Shown here: piece after piece, positions 37,401 to 45,030 of the stretch
How the letters are laid out: each line of letters opens with the position of its first letter
How positions within the stretch are numbered: the stretch's first letter is position 1
DNA from: Streptomyces atratus
GTDB lineage: Bacteria; Actinomycetota; Actinomycetes; Streptomycetales; Streptomycetaceae
Length of the DNA stretch: 64,000 nucleotides
NCBI RefSeq assembly: GCF_014648655.1
Contig: NZ_BMRN01000033.1
Span: 21,190 to 85,189 of the forward strand
Reading direction: 5' to 3'
Notes under the pieces: model-generated
Database searches by the model: none
The model's input: the letters and a program-made list of their open reading frames with translations, nothing else
What the model was told of the DNA's origin: nothing
Translations under genes and position numbers: made by a program

Positions 37401-37816
37401 TAGTCGTTGTAGCTGAGACCGGCGAAGACCCCCGTCGGCGAGCCGGTCAATCGATCCGGTGGCAATCCGGCGTGTTCCAACGCCTCCCAGGCCACTTCCA
37501 GCAGCAACCGGTGCTGGGGATCGAGTACGTCCGCCTCGCGGCCTGAGACCCCGAAGAAGTCCGCGTCGAAACCTGACACGTCGTTCAGGTACCCGCCCTG
37601 CTGAGGAGGTGTGGGCCCGCCGGGGGTTCGTTCGGTGTCGGCTTGCGACCAGAGTGCGTCGCGTCCCGGCGGCGGACTCCCGACCGCCTCTTGCCCCGTG
37701 GCGAGCAGCCGCCACAGGGCCGCGGGAGAGTCGATGTCGCCAGGAAGCCTGCAGCCCATGCCGATCACAGCGATGGAGTCCGTTGCCTTGTTGGAGGGAT
37801 GCCTGTGTCGGCCCAC
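31454..37816 (-). CDS. Iterative-type, fully reducing type I polyketide synthase (KS-AT-DH-ER-KR-ACP)
   Basis: A 2120-residue single-module synthase. KS: about 13-435, with Cys183 in DTACSSS, His318 in EAHGTGTPVGD and Lys350/His355 in VKTNLGH. AT: about 545-850, with nucleophile Ser632 in GHSMG and VASH at 733-736. DH: about 910-1180, with His938 in DHRVHGTPVMP and Asp1107. ER: about 1430-1740, NADPH loop SASGGTGLAAVAVAK. KR: about 1762-1950, VTGGLRGLG and Tyr1910. ACP: phosphopantetheine Ser2066 in LGFDSLLSM. There is no docking domain or thioesterase. Length and order match mycocerosic-acid-synthase-type enzymes, which work iteratively to make saturated, often methyl-branched acyl chains. 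The VASH motif is closer to the methylmalonyl YASH than to malonyl HAFH, but this is weak evidence. GTG start at 37816 with AAGGAG upstream. It follows the stand-alone KS by 146 bp. Confidence 0.95.
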   Translation of the reverse strand: MGRHRHPSNKATDSIAVIGMGCRLPGDIDSPAALWRLLATGQEAVGSPPPGRDALWSQADTERTPGGPTPPQQGGYLNDVSGFDADFFGVSGREADVLDPQHRLLLEVAWEALEHAGLPPDRLTGSPTGVFAGLSYNDYMDQLAGQPQELEGSILTNGHCVAAGRISYLLGLHGPCVSLDTACSSSLVAFHLACRALLQNECDLALAAGVTLMLRPRTTLSFARMGMLSPTGRCHTFDAAADGFVRGEGCGAVVLKRLADAERDGDRILAVVRGSAVNQDGRSDGLAAPSPTAQQALFQQALTNAGIDPQDMGMIEAHGTGTPVGDPIEFTSLAQVYGNGHGRCALGSVKTNLGHLEPAAGVTGLIKTVLCLQHGLIPPNVNFTRWNPAIAAEKTRFFVPTELTQWPVQAPTRLAAVSSFGFSGTNAHVILEQPPLDSRTALPRRRQTSQAAPEVVLVPAGSPAVLPTAALRLADWLEGDGAKVPLRDVAHTLALRRSAGRGRLGVVARSTRDAVGALRSFAAGRVHPAVVSGPTSVTVSRQPVWVFSGQGSQWPGMGRGLLQQEPAFAAALAEVDAHISAEAAFSVLDVVRAGEPVTECSRVQPVLFALQIALAATWRAHGVEPAGVIGHSMGEVAAAVVAGALSLKDGARVICRRSALLTRIAGAGAMATVGLDRAAVEAELAAHGAESVSVAVLAAPNSTVVAGDTTQVARIVADWKDRGIPAMTVAVDVASHSPQVDPLLAELLTTLCDLTPQRPKIPFYSTVLKDPHEVPAFDADYWCANLRNPVRFSPAVAAAAADRNLVYVEVSPHPVVTHAVAESLEDLAGEPVVLPTLRRGEDEPTTFRTQLAALHCAGVNVDWLPMYAQADLADVPTIAFDRKRHWVDAARPAGPAERSAARSAVALPGSHTEVPGERVRHCWQGDAGTTALPWLTDHRVHGTPVMPGAAHYAIALTTACEVFGSAPADVEVTDVSFREMLRLAEHTDLSTTVTMTAPDHATCEIFGRGDDGRWVTYASAVLRRLSLPSRTRTVSVATLARRHSVTSDPAALYAGLRSRGLEHGPAFAGITDLHASRSRESFWARVEVPEPARTGEHSLRVHPVLVDLCLQLLVAGPVEDTGQGLILPVHMQAVRILGDPATAVYCHARIVETTADSAMGHARLLNEAGKPVMAVDGVKFARRSPRKADHADQWFLEAGWHPVPRPQVTSQLPPGNWLVIGEGQGDAEALAAILREAGAQAEVWDTPLGDERLGPFGESVSTHLEAIPTPARAVVMLCGTSPATTDDPTVGAQRRARRILGTAQAVARNSTPPRLYAVTRAARAVAADESVDLEQSALRGVIRVLAFEHPHMRATLVDTDHGGPGLRSLAEELLADSHEDEIALRGATRYIARLDRAPLAASEQVTAATRTMRYGVDGFRLRAGRLGDLGSLELAATGRRTPGPGEVELCVRAAGLNFRDVLTAMGLLPGEQDIRYRIGFECAGVVTEVGPGVEHLSVGDPVLAVHLEGGAFASFVTVPATVVAPIPAGLDPVSAAGVPTAFLTAWYALRHVGRLRAGERVLIHSASGGTGLAAVAVAKLLGAEVLATAGNEEKRRYLRGSGISRVMDSRSLDFAEQTRNATHGLGVDVVLNSLSGAAVRAGLETLRPFGRFVELGVRDILADAPVGLAPFRHNITLSTVDLIELQRSRPDMFTTVLREVLTEFAEGRLKPLLCTTYPLAEATDAFRLMAGAGHIGKLVLTIPNRGETTAVLPEGPPVVHADGAYIVTGGLRGLGLATAHWLAEQGASHIVLNGRTPPSLAAARTIRELSADGTRITVVLSDIAKPGTAERLVSTATEDGTPLRGVMHCAMVLEDAAITNIRDPQLKHVWNPKVTGAWQLHNATSAHTLDWFVVFSSMASLLGNPGQGVYAAANSWLDAFAAWRSRTGMPTLAVNWGPWGETGVATDFSSRGYETIPTDKGLLALHSLLAHGRVQTGVIPGEPSTWIPFAGRQSSFFSLLAPGNEHLADKPEDSRDIRGRLEGLAPGIARREALETYLADHIRGVLRLGSTTLDPQVPLKALGFDSLLSMELRVRLESGLGVELASNFVWQHPTLSALAAGLAECMGLKLQSTDQQTSSR

Positions 37817-37962
37817 GAGGGTTCTCCTTGTCGATCAGTCGATTGACTGCGCAGGGAAGCGGGAAGCTTCCTGCTCTGCTGACGGCTCATCCGGGGTCGC
37901 GACGCAGACGGCCAGGGGGCGGACCGCGCGCCGGAAGGGGCTGAGGGTTACCGGGGCGGACC

Positions 37963-39297
37963 TCAGGCGTCGGGGCTTCCCAGGAGGATCGCGCTCTTCA
38001 CCCCGCCGACCTGGTAGTTGAAACTCAGCGCGTAGTCGAAGTCGAGAGGCCGGGTACGCACGCCGGGGACCGGGTCGAAGGTGAGGTTGTCCGCCGGCTG
38101 CTCGCAGTTCGCGGTGGGACACACCTCGCCGCGCTCCATCATGAGCAGTGTCAGAGCAACGCCGAGACAGCCCGCCGGCGCGCCATTGTGGCCGAAGCAG
38201 CCTTCCTGAGACGTCATCAGCAGGCTCTGTGCGGCGGATCCGTACAGTTCCTTGATCGCGTTCGCCTCGAAGGCGGTGACCACCACGTTGCCGTCGCTGC
38301 CGCCGTGGACGTAGGGCACCTGGCTGATCTCCCAGCGGTCTCCGAGACATCGGCGGACGGCGGACACCAGCTCGCTGCCCGTCTCGTCGGAGGCCAGAGG
38401 ATTGGTCAGCCCGTCGCGGGTCGTGGCCTGGGCAAGCACCTGACCGTACAGGTGGGCCCCGCGCCGGGACGCGTGCTCGCGGCTCTCCATGATGACCGTC
38501 GCCGATCCCTCGCCGTGGTTGATGCAGTCGGCACGCCGGTCGTACGGGCGCATGAGGGAGTCGAAGGACGGCAGAAGCGCGGGCATGTCGTCGGACCGGA
38601 TGATTTCGTACGTCTTCTGCGCGCCCTGCAGCAGGCGCTGGATGTTACGGATCAGTTTGACGCTGAAGATGTCGACGCCGGTCACAACGGCGACGTCGAC
38701 CTCGCCGTCCGCGATCAGGCGTCGGGCGTTGCCGATCTGCACCGCGGATGACGCGCAGCCGCACGAGACCGTGAAGTTGGGGCCTTTCGATCGAGACAGT
38801 GCGCCTTGGACCAGGGCGACGTCGGAAGGAGTGACGGCCTGTTCCGCCGCGACGAACAATTCCATCGCCTCCGTCACGCGAATGGTCTCGGGGTCGGCTC
38901 GCAGCACGGCGAGGTAGCTGTCGATGTTCGCGTCGACGCCGCCGCGTCCGGCCAGGATCGCCGCGTGGGCCAAGTCGCCCGAGAGGGGGTCCAGTTCAGC
39001 GTCCGAGCATGCCTCCACCATGGACACCAGGCCGAACCGGTGCGCTGCGGTGTAGTGGCGTGAGAAGAACGGCGCGACATCGGGGAGGCGTTCGTCGAAC
39101 ATCGCGTCCGAGAGGTCTACGGAGCCGTAGTAGGCATTGCTCTGCATGAGGCAGGTGGCCCCTCGGGAGGCGATGTTCCACAGGTCGTCCGCGGTGAAGA
39201 CGGGTCGCCCGTCACCGGGAAGGCAGAACCCGATACCGGTGACCACGGCGTCCCGCGCGTACCGGCAGCCGCCCGCGATAGGTGCCGTCCCGCTCAT
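37963..39297 (-). CDS. Stand-alone ketosynthase with altered active-site lysine
   Basis: A 444-residue thiolase-fold KS of FabF type. The nucleophile is Cys181 in VSCGCASSAVQIG, and the two His positions are H331 (YVHGGSDGN) and H370 (EGCFGHNGAPAG). The Lys that normally lies five residues before the second His is Glu365. The usual GTGT after the first His is GGSD. Loss of Lys often goes with altered decarboxylation or acyl transfer, so it may load or transfer a chain rather than extend it. It sits between a DUF5988-like gene and the PKS on the same strand, suggesting one pathway. ATG at 39297 with a weak AGGTG upstream. Confidence 0.88.
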   Translation of the reverse strand: MSGTAPIAGGCRYARDAVVTGIGFCLPGDGRPVFTADDLWNIASRGATCLMQSNAYYGSVDLSDAMFDERLPDVAPFFSRHYTAAHRFGLVSMVEACSDAELDPLSGDLAHAAILAGRGGVDANIDSYLAVLRADPETIRVTEAMELFVAAEQAVTPSDVALVQGALSRSKGPNFTVSCGCASSAVQIGNARRLIADGEVDVAVVTGVDIFSVKLIRNIQRLLQGAQKTYEIIRSDDMPALLPSFDSLMRPYDRRADCINHGEGSATVIMESREHASRRGAHLYGQVLAQATTRDGLTNPLASDETGSELVSAVRRCLGDRWEISQVPYVHGGSDGNVVVTAFEANAIKELYGSAAQSLLMTSQEGCFGHNGAPAGCLGVALTLLMMERGEVCPTANCEQPADNLTFDPVPGVRTRPLDFDYALSFNYQVGGVKSAILLGSPDA

Positions 39298-39422
39298 GAC
39301 ACACCTACGTGCAACAGAGAAGTCGTCATTTTGATCCCCTCCGGATCGGTTGGCAGCACCCGCGCGTAAGCGGCTGCGTGCTGTTGGAAAAGAGATTCCG
39401 CAACGAAAGATTCGCGCAGGAT

Positions 39423-39632
39423 CTATTCGGCAATGTATGTGCGGTAGATCCAGCGGTAGACCGGCAGTAGTTCGCCATCGAGTTCGGCATAGTGATCCGC
39501 GAACTCGAAATGCTCATAACCGTTCCAGTGGGGAACCGTCACTCTTGTTTCACTGTCCAGTGATCTCACTTCCCAGGTCGACGGAGAGCCCTCCGGTCCA
39601 CCGCTGAGCATCACGCGAATCGATTGAGGCAT
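39423..39632 (-). CDS. Small DUF5988-like protein
   Basis: A 69-residue protein, MPQSIRVMLSGGPEGSPSTW, with HWNGYEHFEFADHYAE in the middle and RTYIAE at the end. I recognise this as resembling the DUF5988 family, short proteins often found in actinomycete biosynthetic loci. It heads the PKS gene set, 125 bp before the ketosynthase. The ATG at 39632 has GGAGAG upstream. Function unknown. Confidence 0.75.
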   Translation of the reverse strand: MPQSIRVMLSGGPEGSPSTWEVRSLDSETRVTVPHWNGYEHFEFADHYAELDGELLPVYRWIYRTYIAE

Positions 39633-40074
39633 AGCGCTCTCCAGTCTGGGGAATCAGCGCTGAGTGATCAGCAAATGCGTTGGTTCGATTACTTTCCGCC
39701 ACGCCGCCTCGAGTGCAGCCGGAAATGTTTCCACCACAGGACGGTGAGTGTCACGAAGCCGCGCAGCTGGTCCAGGAATCCCATGCGCGGCGCGTCACCC
39801 TCCAGGACGCGGTGGCCGGATCGGAGGCGGCGCGGGCGGTATCGGCGGCCGGCCTCGCGTACGAAGCGACGAGGCGGCCGTCGGGATCGCGGCCGGTCCC
39901 GACGGCAGGAGGCGGACCCTGATGGGGGATTGGACAGCACAGATAGCTCGCATGATGCCCCTTGGCGAGGTGATGCGAGCCGCTCTTCCTTGCCGAGGGG
40001 CGCTCATTGCGACGAACGATCCCGATGCTGCTCACAACTGGCCGGCCAGTTCTGCGGCGGATCGTCGGTTGCCG

Positions 40075-40110
40075 CGCTCCCCGGAGAGGAGGGCAGCCCA
40101 CCGGTTGGAT
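40075..40110 (+). repeat. GC-rich interspersed element, copy A
   Basis: Shares CCGGAGAGG and GCCCACCGGTTGGAT with copy C. The similarity to copy C continues weakly for about 80 bases (GTTATCC, then CACCCG-ATGGCG). Confidence 0.65.
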
Positions 40111-40486
40111 TCAAAACGGTTATCCCATGGGGCTGAATAATCTCGCAACGAAACCGCCTGCAGTTCACCCGTATGGCGTAATTCGCTGAACGGTGGATGC
40201 CATCTTTTCGATGGGATCTCCCAATCCGGTCCCACCGGATCGCGAAGTCGCATTCGCGACGGTTTGCCGCCGGGATATCACGGCCGAAAAGACATGATGC
40301 ACATCCTGGAAATATCCGATGGTGGCTGGCTGCGGTGAAGTGATCTTGGCGTGATTGCTGCGATCGCGGCGGCAGTGTCCGGCAGTTGGCCACCGTTCTC
40401 GGAGCGCATTTCGGGCTGGGCCAATCGGGTGACTGATTGGCGCAGGGGTTGATGGCGGTTCGTTCATTGGGGTTACTGAAGTCGTT

Positions 40487-40519
40487 GAACCGGTGGGCCG
40501 CCCATCCCTCTCCGGGAAG
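40487..40519 (-). repeat. GC-rich interspersed element, copy B (inverted)
   Basis: On the leftward strand it reads CCCGGAGAGGGATGGGCGGC then CCACCGGTTC, the same core as copies A and C. Confidence 0.65.
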
Positions 40520-40896
40520 TTCGGCAATTGGCCCGCCCGTTTCGGCCCTTCCTGCTGGCAGGGCTCCGGCGAGCTGAGCCAATGCATGGCTGCTCCGGAG
40601 AGACACCGGCCGGTGGGTGCTCCCGACATCGGCTGGTGAAGCGGCCCGCCGTGCTTGAGACCGGGCAGTGGTGCGTACGTCGCGGCTGATGGCCGTCGGC
40701 CCCGGTCGCCGTCGGGTCCGCCCCCGTCCCGAGCGGACTCATCGCCGCAAGCCACTGCCCGGTCGCCTTCCCCGGAGCCGCGGGCCGTTCTTCCTCTCAC
40801 CCCTGACCCCGCGTCGGGCATGAGGGAAGCCTGCCGTCGATCTCGGCCAATCCCTGTGCGGACCGCAACGGTCCGCCTGTCGTAGGAGGAACCGTC

Positions 40897-41484
40897 ATGT
40901 CCACAAACACAACCTCGACCGACCAGTCGCGGTCGGCCGCCCAACTGCCCTTCCCCTTCGGTCCGCTGCTCCTGGCGGTCCTGCCCAACTCCGGACCGGT
41001 CGCCGGCGGCAATACGGTTCAGCTCCTCGGAGTGGGCCTCAGCGGCGCCACCAGCGTCCTGTTCGGTACCACGCCAGCCACCATCGTCTCCCAGGACGTG
41101 CTGGGGCTCACTGCCACGATCGTGGTCCCGGCGAACGCCGCCGCAGGCATGGTGCCGGTCACCATCACCACCGGCGGTGGCACGAGCAACTCGGTGTCCT
41201 ACACCTACGTGGACCCGTCCACGCCTGCTCCTCCCACCGCCACCAGCATCACTCCGGCCTCGGGCCCGGTTGCAGGCGGTATCCCGTTCGTGATCGCCGG
41301 TACCAACCTGAACGGTGGCACTGTCACCGTCAACGGAGTTCCGGCCACCGTGCTGGGCAGTGACCCCACCGGGATCCTGCTGTTCGGGATCATCCCGGCC
41401 GGCACCGCCGCGGGCAACGTCCCGGTCGTGGTCACGACCGGGGCCGGCACCGCCACCGTCCCGGGCGGATACACCTACATCTGA
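40897..41484 (+). CDS. IPT/TIG-domain protein
   Basis: A 195-residue protein with two immunoglobulin-like IPT/TIG repeats. The first begins VLPNSGPVAGGNTVQLLGVG and the second SITPASGPVAGGIPFVIAGT; each ends in a VSYTYV or GGYTYI strand. There is no signal peptide, only a short Ser/Thr-rich start, so it is either cytosolic or exported by an unknown route. Starts at an ATG with GGAGGA eight bases upstream and is followed by a strong hairpin, so it is a single-gene transcript. Such small TIG proteins are common in Streptomyces; role unknown. Confidence 0.88.
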   Translation: MSTNTTSTDQSRSAAQLPFPFGPLLLAVLPNSGPVAGGNTVQLLGVGLSGATSVLFGTTPATIVSQDVLGLTATIVVPANAAAGMVPVTITTGGGTSNSVSYTYVDPSTPAPPTATSITPASGPVAGGIPFVIAGTNLNGGTVTVNGVPATVLGSDPTGILLFGIIPAGTAAGNVPVVVTTGAGTATVPGGYTYI

Positions 41485-41536
41485 CATCCCCCTCACCGGC
41501 TCTCACCTGCCACGTCGTCAAGCCGACTGACCAGGG

Positions 41537-41585
41537 CCGAACAACGCCGGTCTGCGAGTTCCTTGCGCAGGCCGGCGCTGTTCGG
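41537..41585 (+). terminator. Strong hairpin after the TIG gene
   Basis: A 20-base arm at 41537-41556 (CCGAACAACGCCGG...) pairs with 41566-41585 at 18 Watson-Crick positions plus one wobble, with a nine-base loop. It lies 53 bp after the TIG stop. It lacks a T-run, as is common in Streptomyces. Confidence 0.8.
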
Positions 41586-41900
41586 AATCAGGGACGGCCG
41601 GGGGCCGAGACTGGTGAAATCGCGTGCCGCACATTCGCGAAATCGCAGATGAGGACCCGGGTCGGCTCACTGTGAGTGATTGCCTGACTTGAGTCTTGTC
41701 TCGACGCTTGCCGTTTCGGGCAGAGAAGACGTGGTGCCTGTTCAGCACGTCCACCTCGCGATCGGATTGGCCCTGGCGGGTCAGCTGCCCCGCCTGACTG
41801 TGAGTGTTCGGTACGTCGCCGGCTGCAGGTCAATCGCGCGACGGTGCCGAAACCCTGGTGGATATCTTGGTTTTACGCTTCGACGGCTGCATGCACCATG
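41586..41900. other. No convincing gene
   Basis: Open frames do not match a known family. The DNA has two TCACTGTGAGTG/CTGACTGTGAGTG-like words near 41668 and 41797, possibly ends of an old mobile element, but this is weak. Confidence 0.3.
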
Positions 41901-42891
41901 TCACTGCATGTTCTGCAGATGCGGGTGGTGGTAGGAAGCTGTGCACACGTACAGCTGCAGGCTGTAGCCGCGGCCGATGTTGAGCTGCGTGGCATTGGCG
42001 GGGCCGAGGAAATGTAGGCCGGTGTAGCCGGCATCCTCGACCGGTCGCCAGCTCCCGCTGCCGCCGTCCCATTCGCTGCCGTCGATGGTAAGTAGCGGCC
42101 GAACGCCCGAGCCGCACTCGGGGCAGACCATGGGGAAGGGGTCGGAGAAGCTCCACGGAGCGTGGCCGCCGACCTTGCAGCCGGGGGCTACGCCGAGGTC
42201 GTACTGGTAGTAGAAGTCGTGCTGGTCCTCCCAGGCCTCGATCCGCTCCGCCAGCTCCTCGCGCAGCTCGTGCGGGGCCGGGTATTCGGTGACCGTCTCG
42301 GGGTGCAGCACGCACGGTTCGGGCAGGTAGCCGTTGTTGCCGATCACCGATGGCTGCGGGGCGGCGCCGAGCGGGTCGGCGATGTCGGCGGCGGTTCGCC
42401 AGCGCAGTTCGGTCCGGGGCAGGTAGTCCTCGTCGTGGTCGAACGGGCACCACAGCAGCTGCAGCAGATCAGCGCCGTCCGGCCGCGGTAGATCGGGCAC
42501 GTCCGCGGCGTAGAGCTGGGCCACCGGCACCATCGGGACCGGGCCGTCCAGGGGGATCCGCGAGCCTTTGCTGATGCGGTCGACCGTCGCCCGTTCTTCT
42601 GGGCTCAGCAGGTCGGCGCCTTCCTCCTTGGGCCGGCGCCATGCTGCGGCGAGAACCCGTCGCCGCAGCCGTATGTCCTCGGGCGCGACGCCACGCTGCC
42701 AGGGGCTACCGTGGTCCGGGCAGGTGGGCCAGGGTTCCCGTGCCGGCCACAGCAGTGGCGCCGATCGAACTGTCCACGGTTGCCGGGACGCCGGCGCGAG
42801 GGTGCAGCCGTACGGCATTGCGGGCCAGTGGTGCGAGCTCGGGGAAGTACACGGTGACGTCGACGGGGCGGGGCGGAGTGGTACGGAGCAT
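41901..42891 (-). pseudogene. Conserved Streptomyces hypothetical gene, frameshifted
   Basis: The leftward ATG at 42891 gives MLRTTPPRPVDVTVYFPELAP and HPRAGVPATVDSSIG. The remainder of the same protein (PLLWPAREPWPTCPDHG, then EEGADLLSPEERATVDRISK, QLYAADVPDLPRPDGADLLQ, CPECGSGVRPLLTI and GRGYSLQLYVCTASYHHPH) is in a different frame. The shift lies near 42755-42765. The reconstructed protein would be about 330 residues, with a CPxCG zinc-binding pair near the C-terminus, and matches a DUF1963-like cytosolic family I have seen in Streptomyces; function unknown. A sequencing error is possible. Confidence 0.68.
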
Positions 42892-43148
42892 GCACGAGAG
42901 GGTAAGCCCCACCGGGGCCCTCCCAGTACACGAGTCCGAGAGGGATACAACCCGCCATGTCGAGGTCAAGACCCAAGCCGAGCGATGTCCTGTAAATGAC
43001 GTCGGCGGCTCGGCCGCTGTGCTGGAGATGTGGCCGACGCGCGGCACCGCGCAGCTGGTGAGGACGGCAGGGCATCGGCTGAGTCAGGTGCGCCCCGCCA
43101 CGATCTCTTGGTGACGGCATGTGCATGAGCGTGCTTGAGAGTGTTGGT

Positions 43149-43276
43149 TCAGCCGCACCGGAAGCGCTGGTTGGTGCCCTCCACACAGTCCCACTGGACA
43201 AGTGCGGCGCCGTTTTTGGTGCTTGCGCCGTTGACTGACAGGCACTTGCCGCTGTTCACGGTTTGGAGCGTGTAGG
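43149..43276 (-). pseudogene. Ricin B-lectin domain fragment
   Basis: The leftward translation YTLQTVNSGKCLSVNGASTK and NGAALVQWDCVEGTNQRFRCG, then a stop, is one repeat of a ricin-type beta-trefoil with the QxW element. The rest of the domain and any partner enzyme are absent; upstream it runs into the end of the SDR gene. It is a deletion remnant of a secreted carbohydrate-binding protein. Confidence 0.7.
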
Positions 43277-43280
43277 CGCG

Positions 43281-44084
43281 TCAGGGGCGGATGTGTTTCA
43301 ACGTGAACTCGGGCAGGGCATACGGGCCGGCCTGCGGAGCTTCGGGATCGGCAGGGACGTTGGCGTCGGTGATGTGCGACGCATGTGTTTCGGCGTTGTC
43401 GATGGGCGTGTAGGCCAGTTCGGACTGCGCGGGGAGTTCCCAGAAGCGGCGGGTGTTGGCAGAGACGGCATACACCGTGGCAAAACGCGTGGAGAGCGGG
43501 GCGATAAGCGCGGCGAGACAGAAGCCGACGGCATCGCGCGGGCTGAGCCATGTCGCCAGATGGCGCGACTCGGTGGGCGCCTCCTCGAAGCTGCCAATAC
43601 GAAGGCAGATCACGGAAACATCGAACTTGTCCGCATACAGCCGCCCCAGAGCCTCGATAGCTGCCTTGCTCACCCCGTACAGCCCGTCAGGACGCACCGG
43701 CTCCTGTGGGCCTGTGTGATGGGCCGCGGGATAGAAACCGGTCACGCGGTTACTGCTGGCCAGTACGACCCGTGGAACCGCCGCGCGGCGAGCGGCTTCC
43801 AGGACATGGTGGGTGCCCAGCACGTTGGCTTCCAGGAGATGCTCAAGCGGTGCCTCGTCCGGCAGGCCGCCCAGGTGGAGCACGGCGTCCGCTTCCGCGA
43901 GCGCAGCCTCGACGGCGGCCGCGTCCCGAAGGTCGACGGTGTGGACCACCTCGTTCGCGGCCTCGACCTGGAGGGGTACGCGGTCGAGCAAGACCAGGCG
44001 GCCGACCTCGCCGCGCAACGCCCGGCGTACGACCGAGCCGATGTTTCCTGCTGCCCCGGTGACGACCACTGTTCCCAGCCTCAC
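43281..44084 (-). CDS. NAD-dependent SDR/epimerase, uronate-dehydrogenase-like
   Basis: A 267-residue extended-SDR protein. The NAD loop is TGAAGNIGSVVRRAL at residues 9-23. Asp in VHTVDLRDAA and the ASSNRVTGFYP strand follow, and the catalytic Tyr-Lys pair is in YGVSKAAIEALGRLYAD. The HHTGPQEPVRPDGLYG block is characteristic of uronate dehydrogenases (uronate to aldaro-lactone), my best guess for function. It starts at GTG 44084 with GGGGAGG upstream. No sugar-acid genes are nearby. Confidence 0.85.
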   Translation of the reverse strand: MRLGTVVVTGAAGNIGSVVRRALRGEVGRLVLLDRVPLQVEAANEVVHTVDLRDAAAVEAALAEADAVLHLGGLPDEAPLEHLLEANVLGTHHVLEAARRAAVPRVVLASSNRVTGFYPAAHHTGPQEPVRPDGLYGVSKAAIEALGRLYADKFDVSVICLRIGSFEEAPTESRHLATWLSPRDAVGFCLAALIAPLSTRFATVYAVSANTRRFWELPAQSELAYTPIDNAETHASHITDANVPADPEAPQAGPYALPEFTLKHIRP

Positions 44085-44279
44085 TGCACGCCTCCCCTGT
44101 TCGACCTCAACAACGCCTGATCCGAGCAGGCGGCAATCCTCTCATCGCTGGACGATCACCCTGAAGGCGTTTGGACAGCCCAACTCTGAGCGCTGTCGGA
44201 ACCTTCAATGCTCGCCGGGGACGTATCGGCTGCAACCGATGAACCCGCTCAGCCTGCAAGACTACCTACGGACATCGGC

Positions 44280-44435
44280 ACCCACCGCAAGGCGGCAGGA
44301 CCTCCGCGATCCGCCGACTCGTCCTCCAGGCCCCGGCCCCGTGATCGCCAGGGCCCTCGGCCACCACGACAAGACCGCAACCCGGCCGGTCACCGAAGCC
44401 GGAGGCAACTGGAGTTGCTGGCGTAGGGAAGGTTC
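44280..44435 (+). pseudogene. Integrase C-terminal relic
   Basis: In one frame IRRLVLQAPAP ends at a stop; one base over, it continues VIARALGHHDKTATRPVTEA and GGNWS. This resembles the C-terminal tail of integrase-like proteins from Streptomyces integrative elements. Only about 50 codons remain. Confidence 0.5.
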
Positions 44436-44529
44436 TGGAGAGAGCGGAGTTCACGATGGATCTCCCCGGCCGCCGGACAGGGGGCTCGGCGGACGGCGCC
44501 CCGGTCGCGGAACGACCTCTGGACGGATT

Positions 44530-45030
44530 TCACCCGGTAAGCGAGATCCGTGCCCAGAACGTGCGGCCGCCATCGGTCTCCAGCTGCGTTCCCAGTGCTT
44601 GGGCGGACTGCGCGACCACCACCAGACCTCGGCCGTATTCATTGGCGTTGCCGCCGCGGTGCGGGTGCGGGTCGGACGATGTTTCACCCTCGTCCTGGAC
44701 TTCCACCAGAAGCCAGTCACCGTCCTTTTGCAGGCGGCCGGTGATCGAGATGCTGTTGGTGTGGACGATGGCGTTGGTCATCAGCTCGGAGATCACGAGT
44801 AAGGCCGCACACCGGACACCTTCGTCCGTTATGTCCGCGGAGTCCATCCACAAACGGGCCAGTTGGCGACAGACCGGCACCGCTCGCTCCAGTGTTGGCA
44901 CGCGGAACGAGGCCAGTCGTCTACTTGGCCAACCGTCGGCCAGGGTCCGGGCCGACGCCGTTTTTGGCCATTGTTCAATCTCTTGGGGGGACAGTGCGAT
45001 CTGCGCCCCCGACCAAGCAGTCGGCAGCAT
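44530..45030 (-). CDS. RsbW/SpoIIAB-type anti-sigma or regulatory ATPase (HATPase_c)
   Basis: A 166-residue GHKL ATP-binding protein. The N-box is ELMTNAIVHT, preceded by a helix RCAALLVISELM; the G-boxes are VQDEGE and YGRGLVVVAQSAQAL. Stand-alone proteins of this size are very common in Streptomyces and act as serine kinases or anti-sigma-like switches, usually with unlinked partners. The ATG at 45030 follows GAGGAAG. No anti-anti-sigma gene is adjacent. Confidence 0.87.
   Translation of the reverse strand: MLPTAWSGAQIALSPQEIEQWPKTASARTLADGWPSRRLASFRVPTLERAVPVCRQLARLWMDSADITDEGVRCAALLVISELMTNAIVHTNSISITGRLQKDGDWLLVEVQDEGETSSDPHPHRGGNANEYGRGLVVVAQSAQALGTQLETDGGRTFWARISLTG

Larger units (their letters stand above)
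39633..40896. other. Long non-coding region upstream of the PKS set, with repeats A and B
   Basis: No convincing gene. A 31-codon frame at 39689-39784 (leftward, MGFLDQLRGFVTLTVLWWKH) looks like a short membrane helix but has no ribosome site. The stretch holds two of the three GC-rich repeats and several AT-richer patches (40120-40340), so it is likely the regulatory region for the PKS genes on one side and the TIG gene on the other. Confidence 0.5.

Noticed and set aside
40165..41496. 443-codon leftward open frame across the TIG gene
   Set aside because: Gly/Asp/Arg-rich shadow; the TIG frame has a good ribosome site, clean repeats and a terminator.
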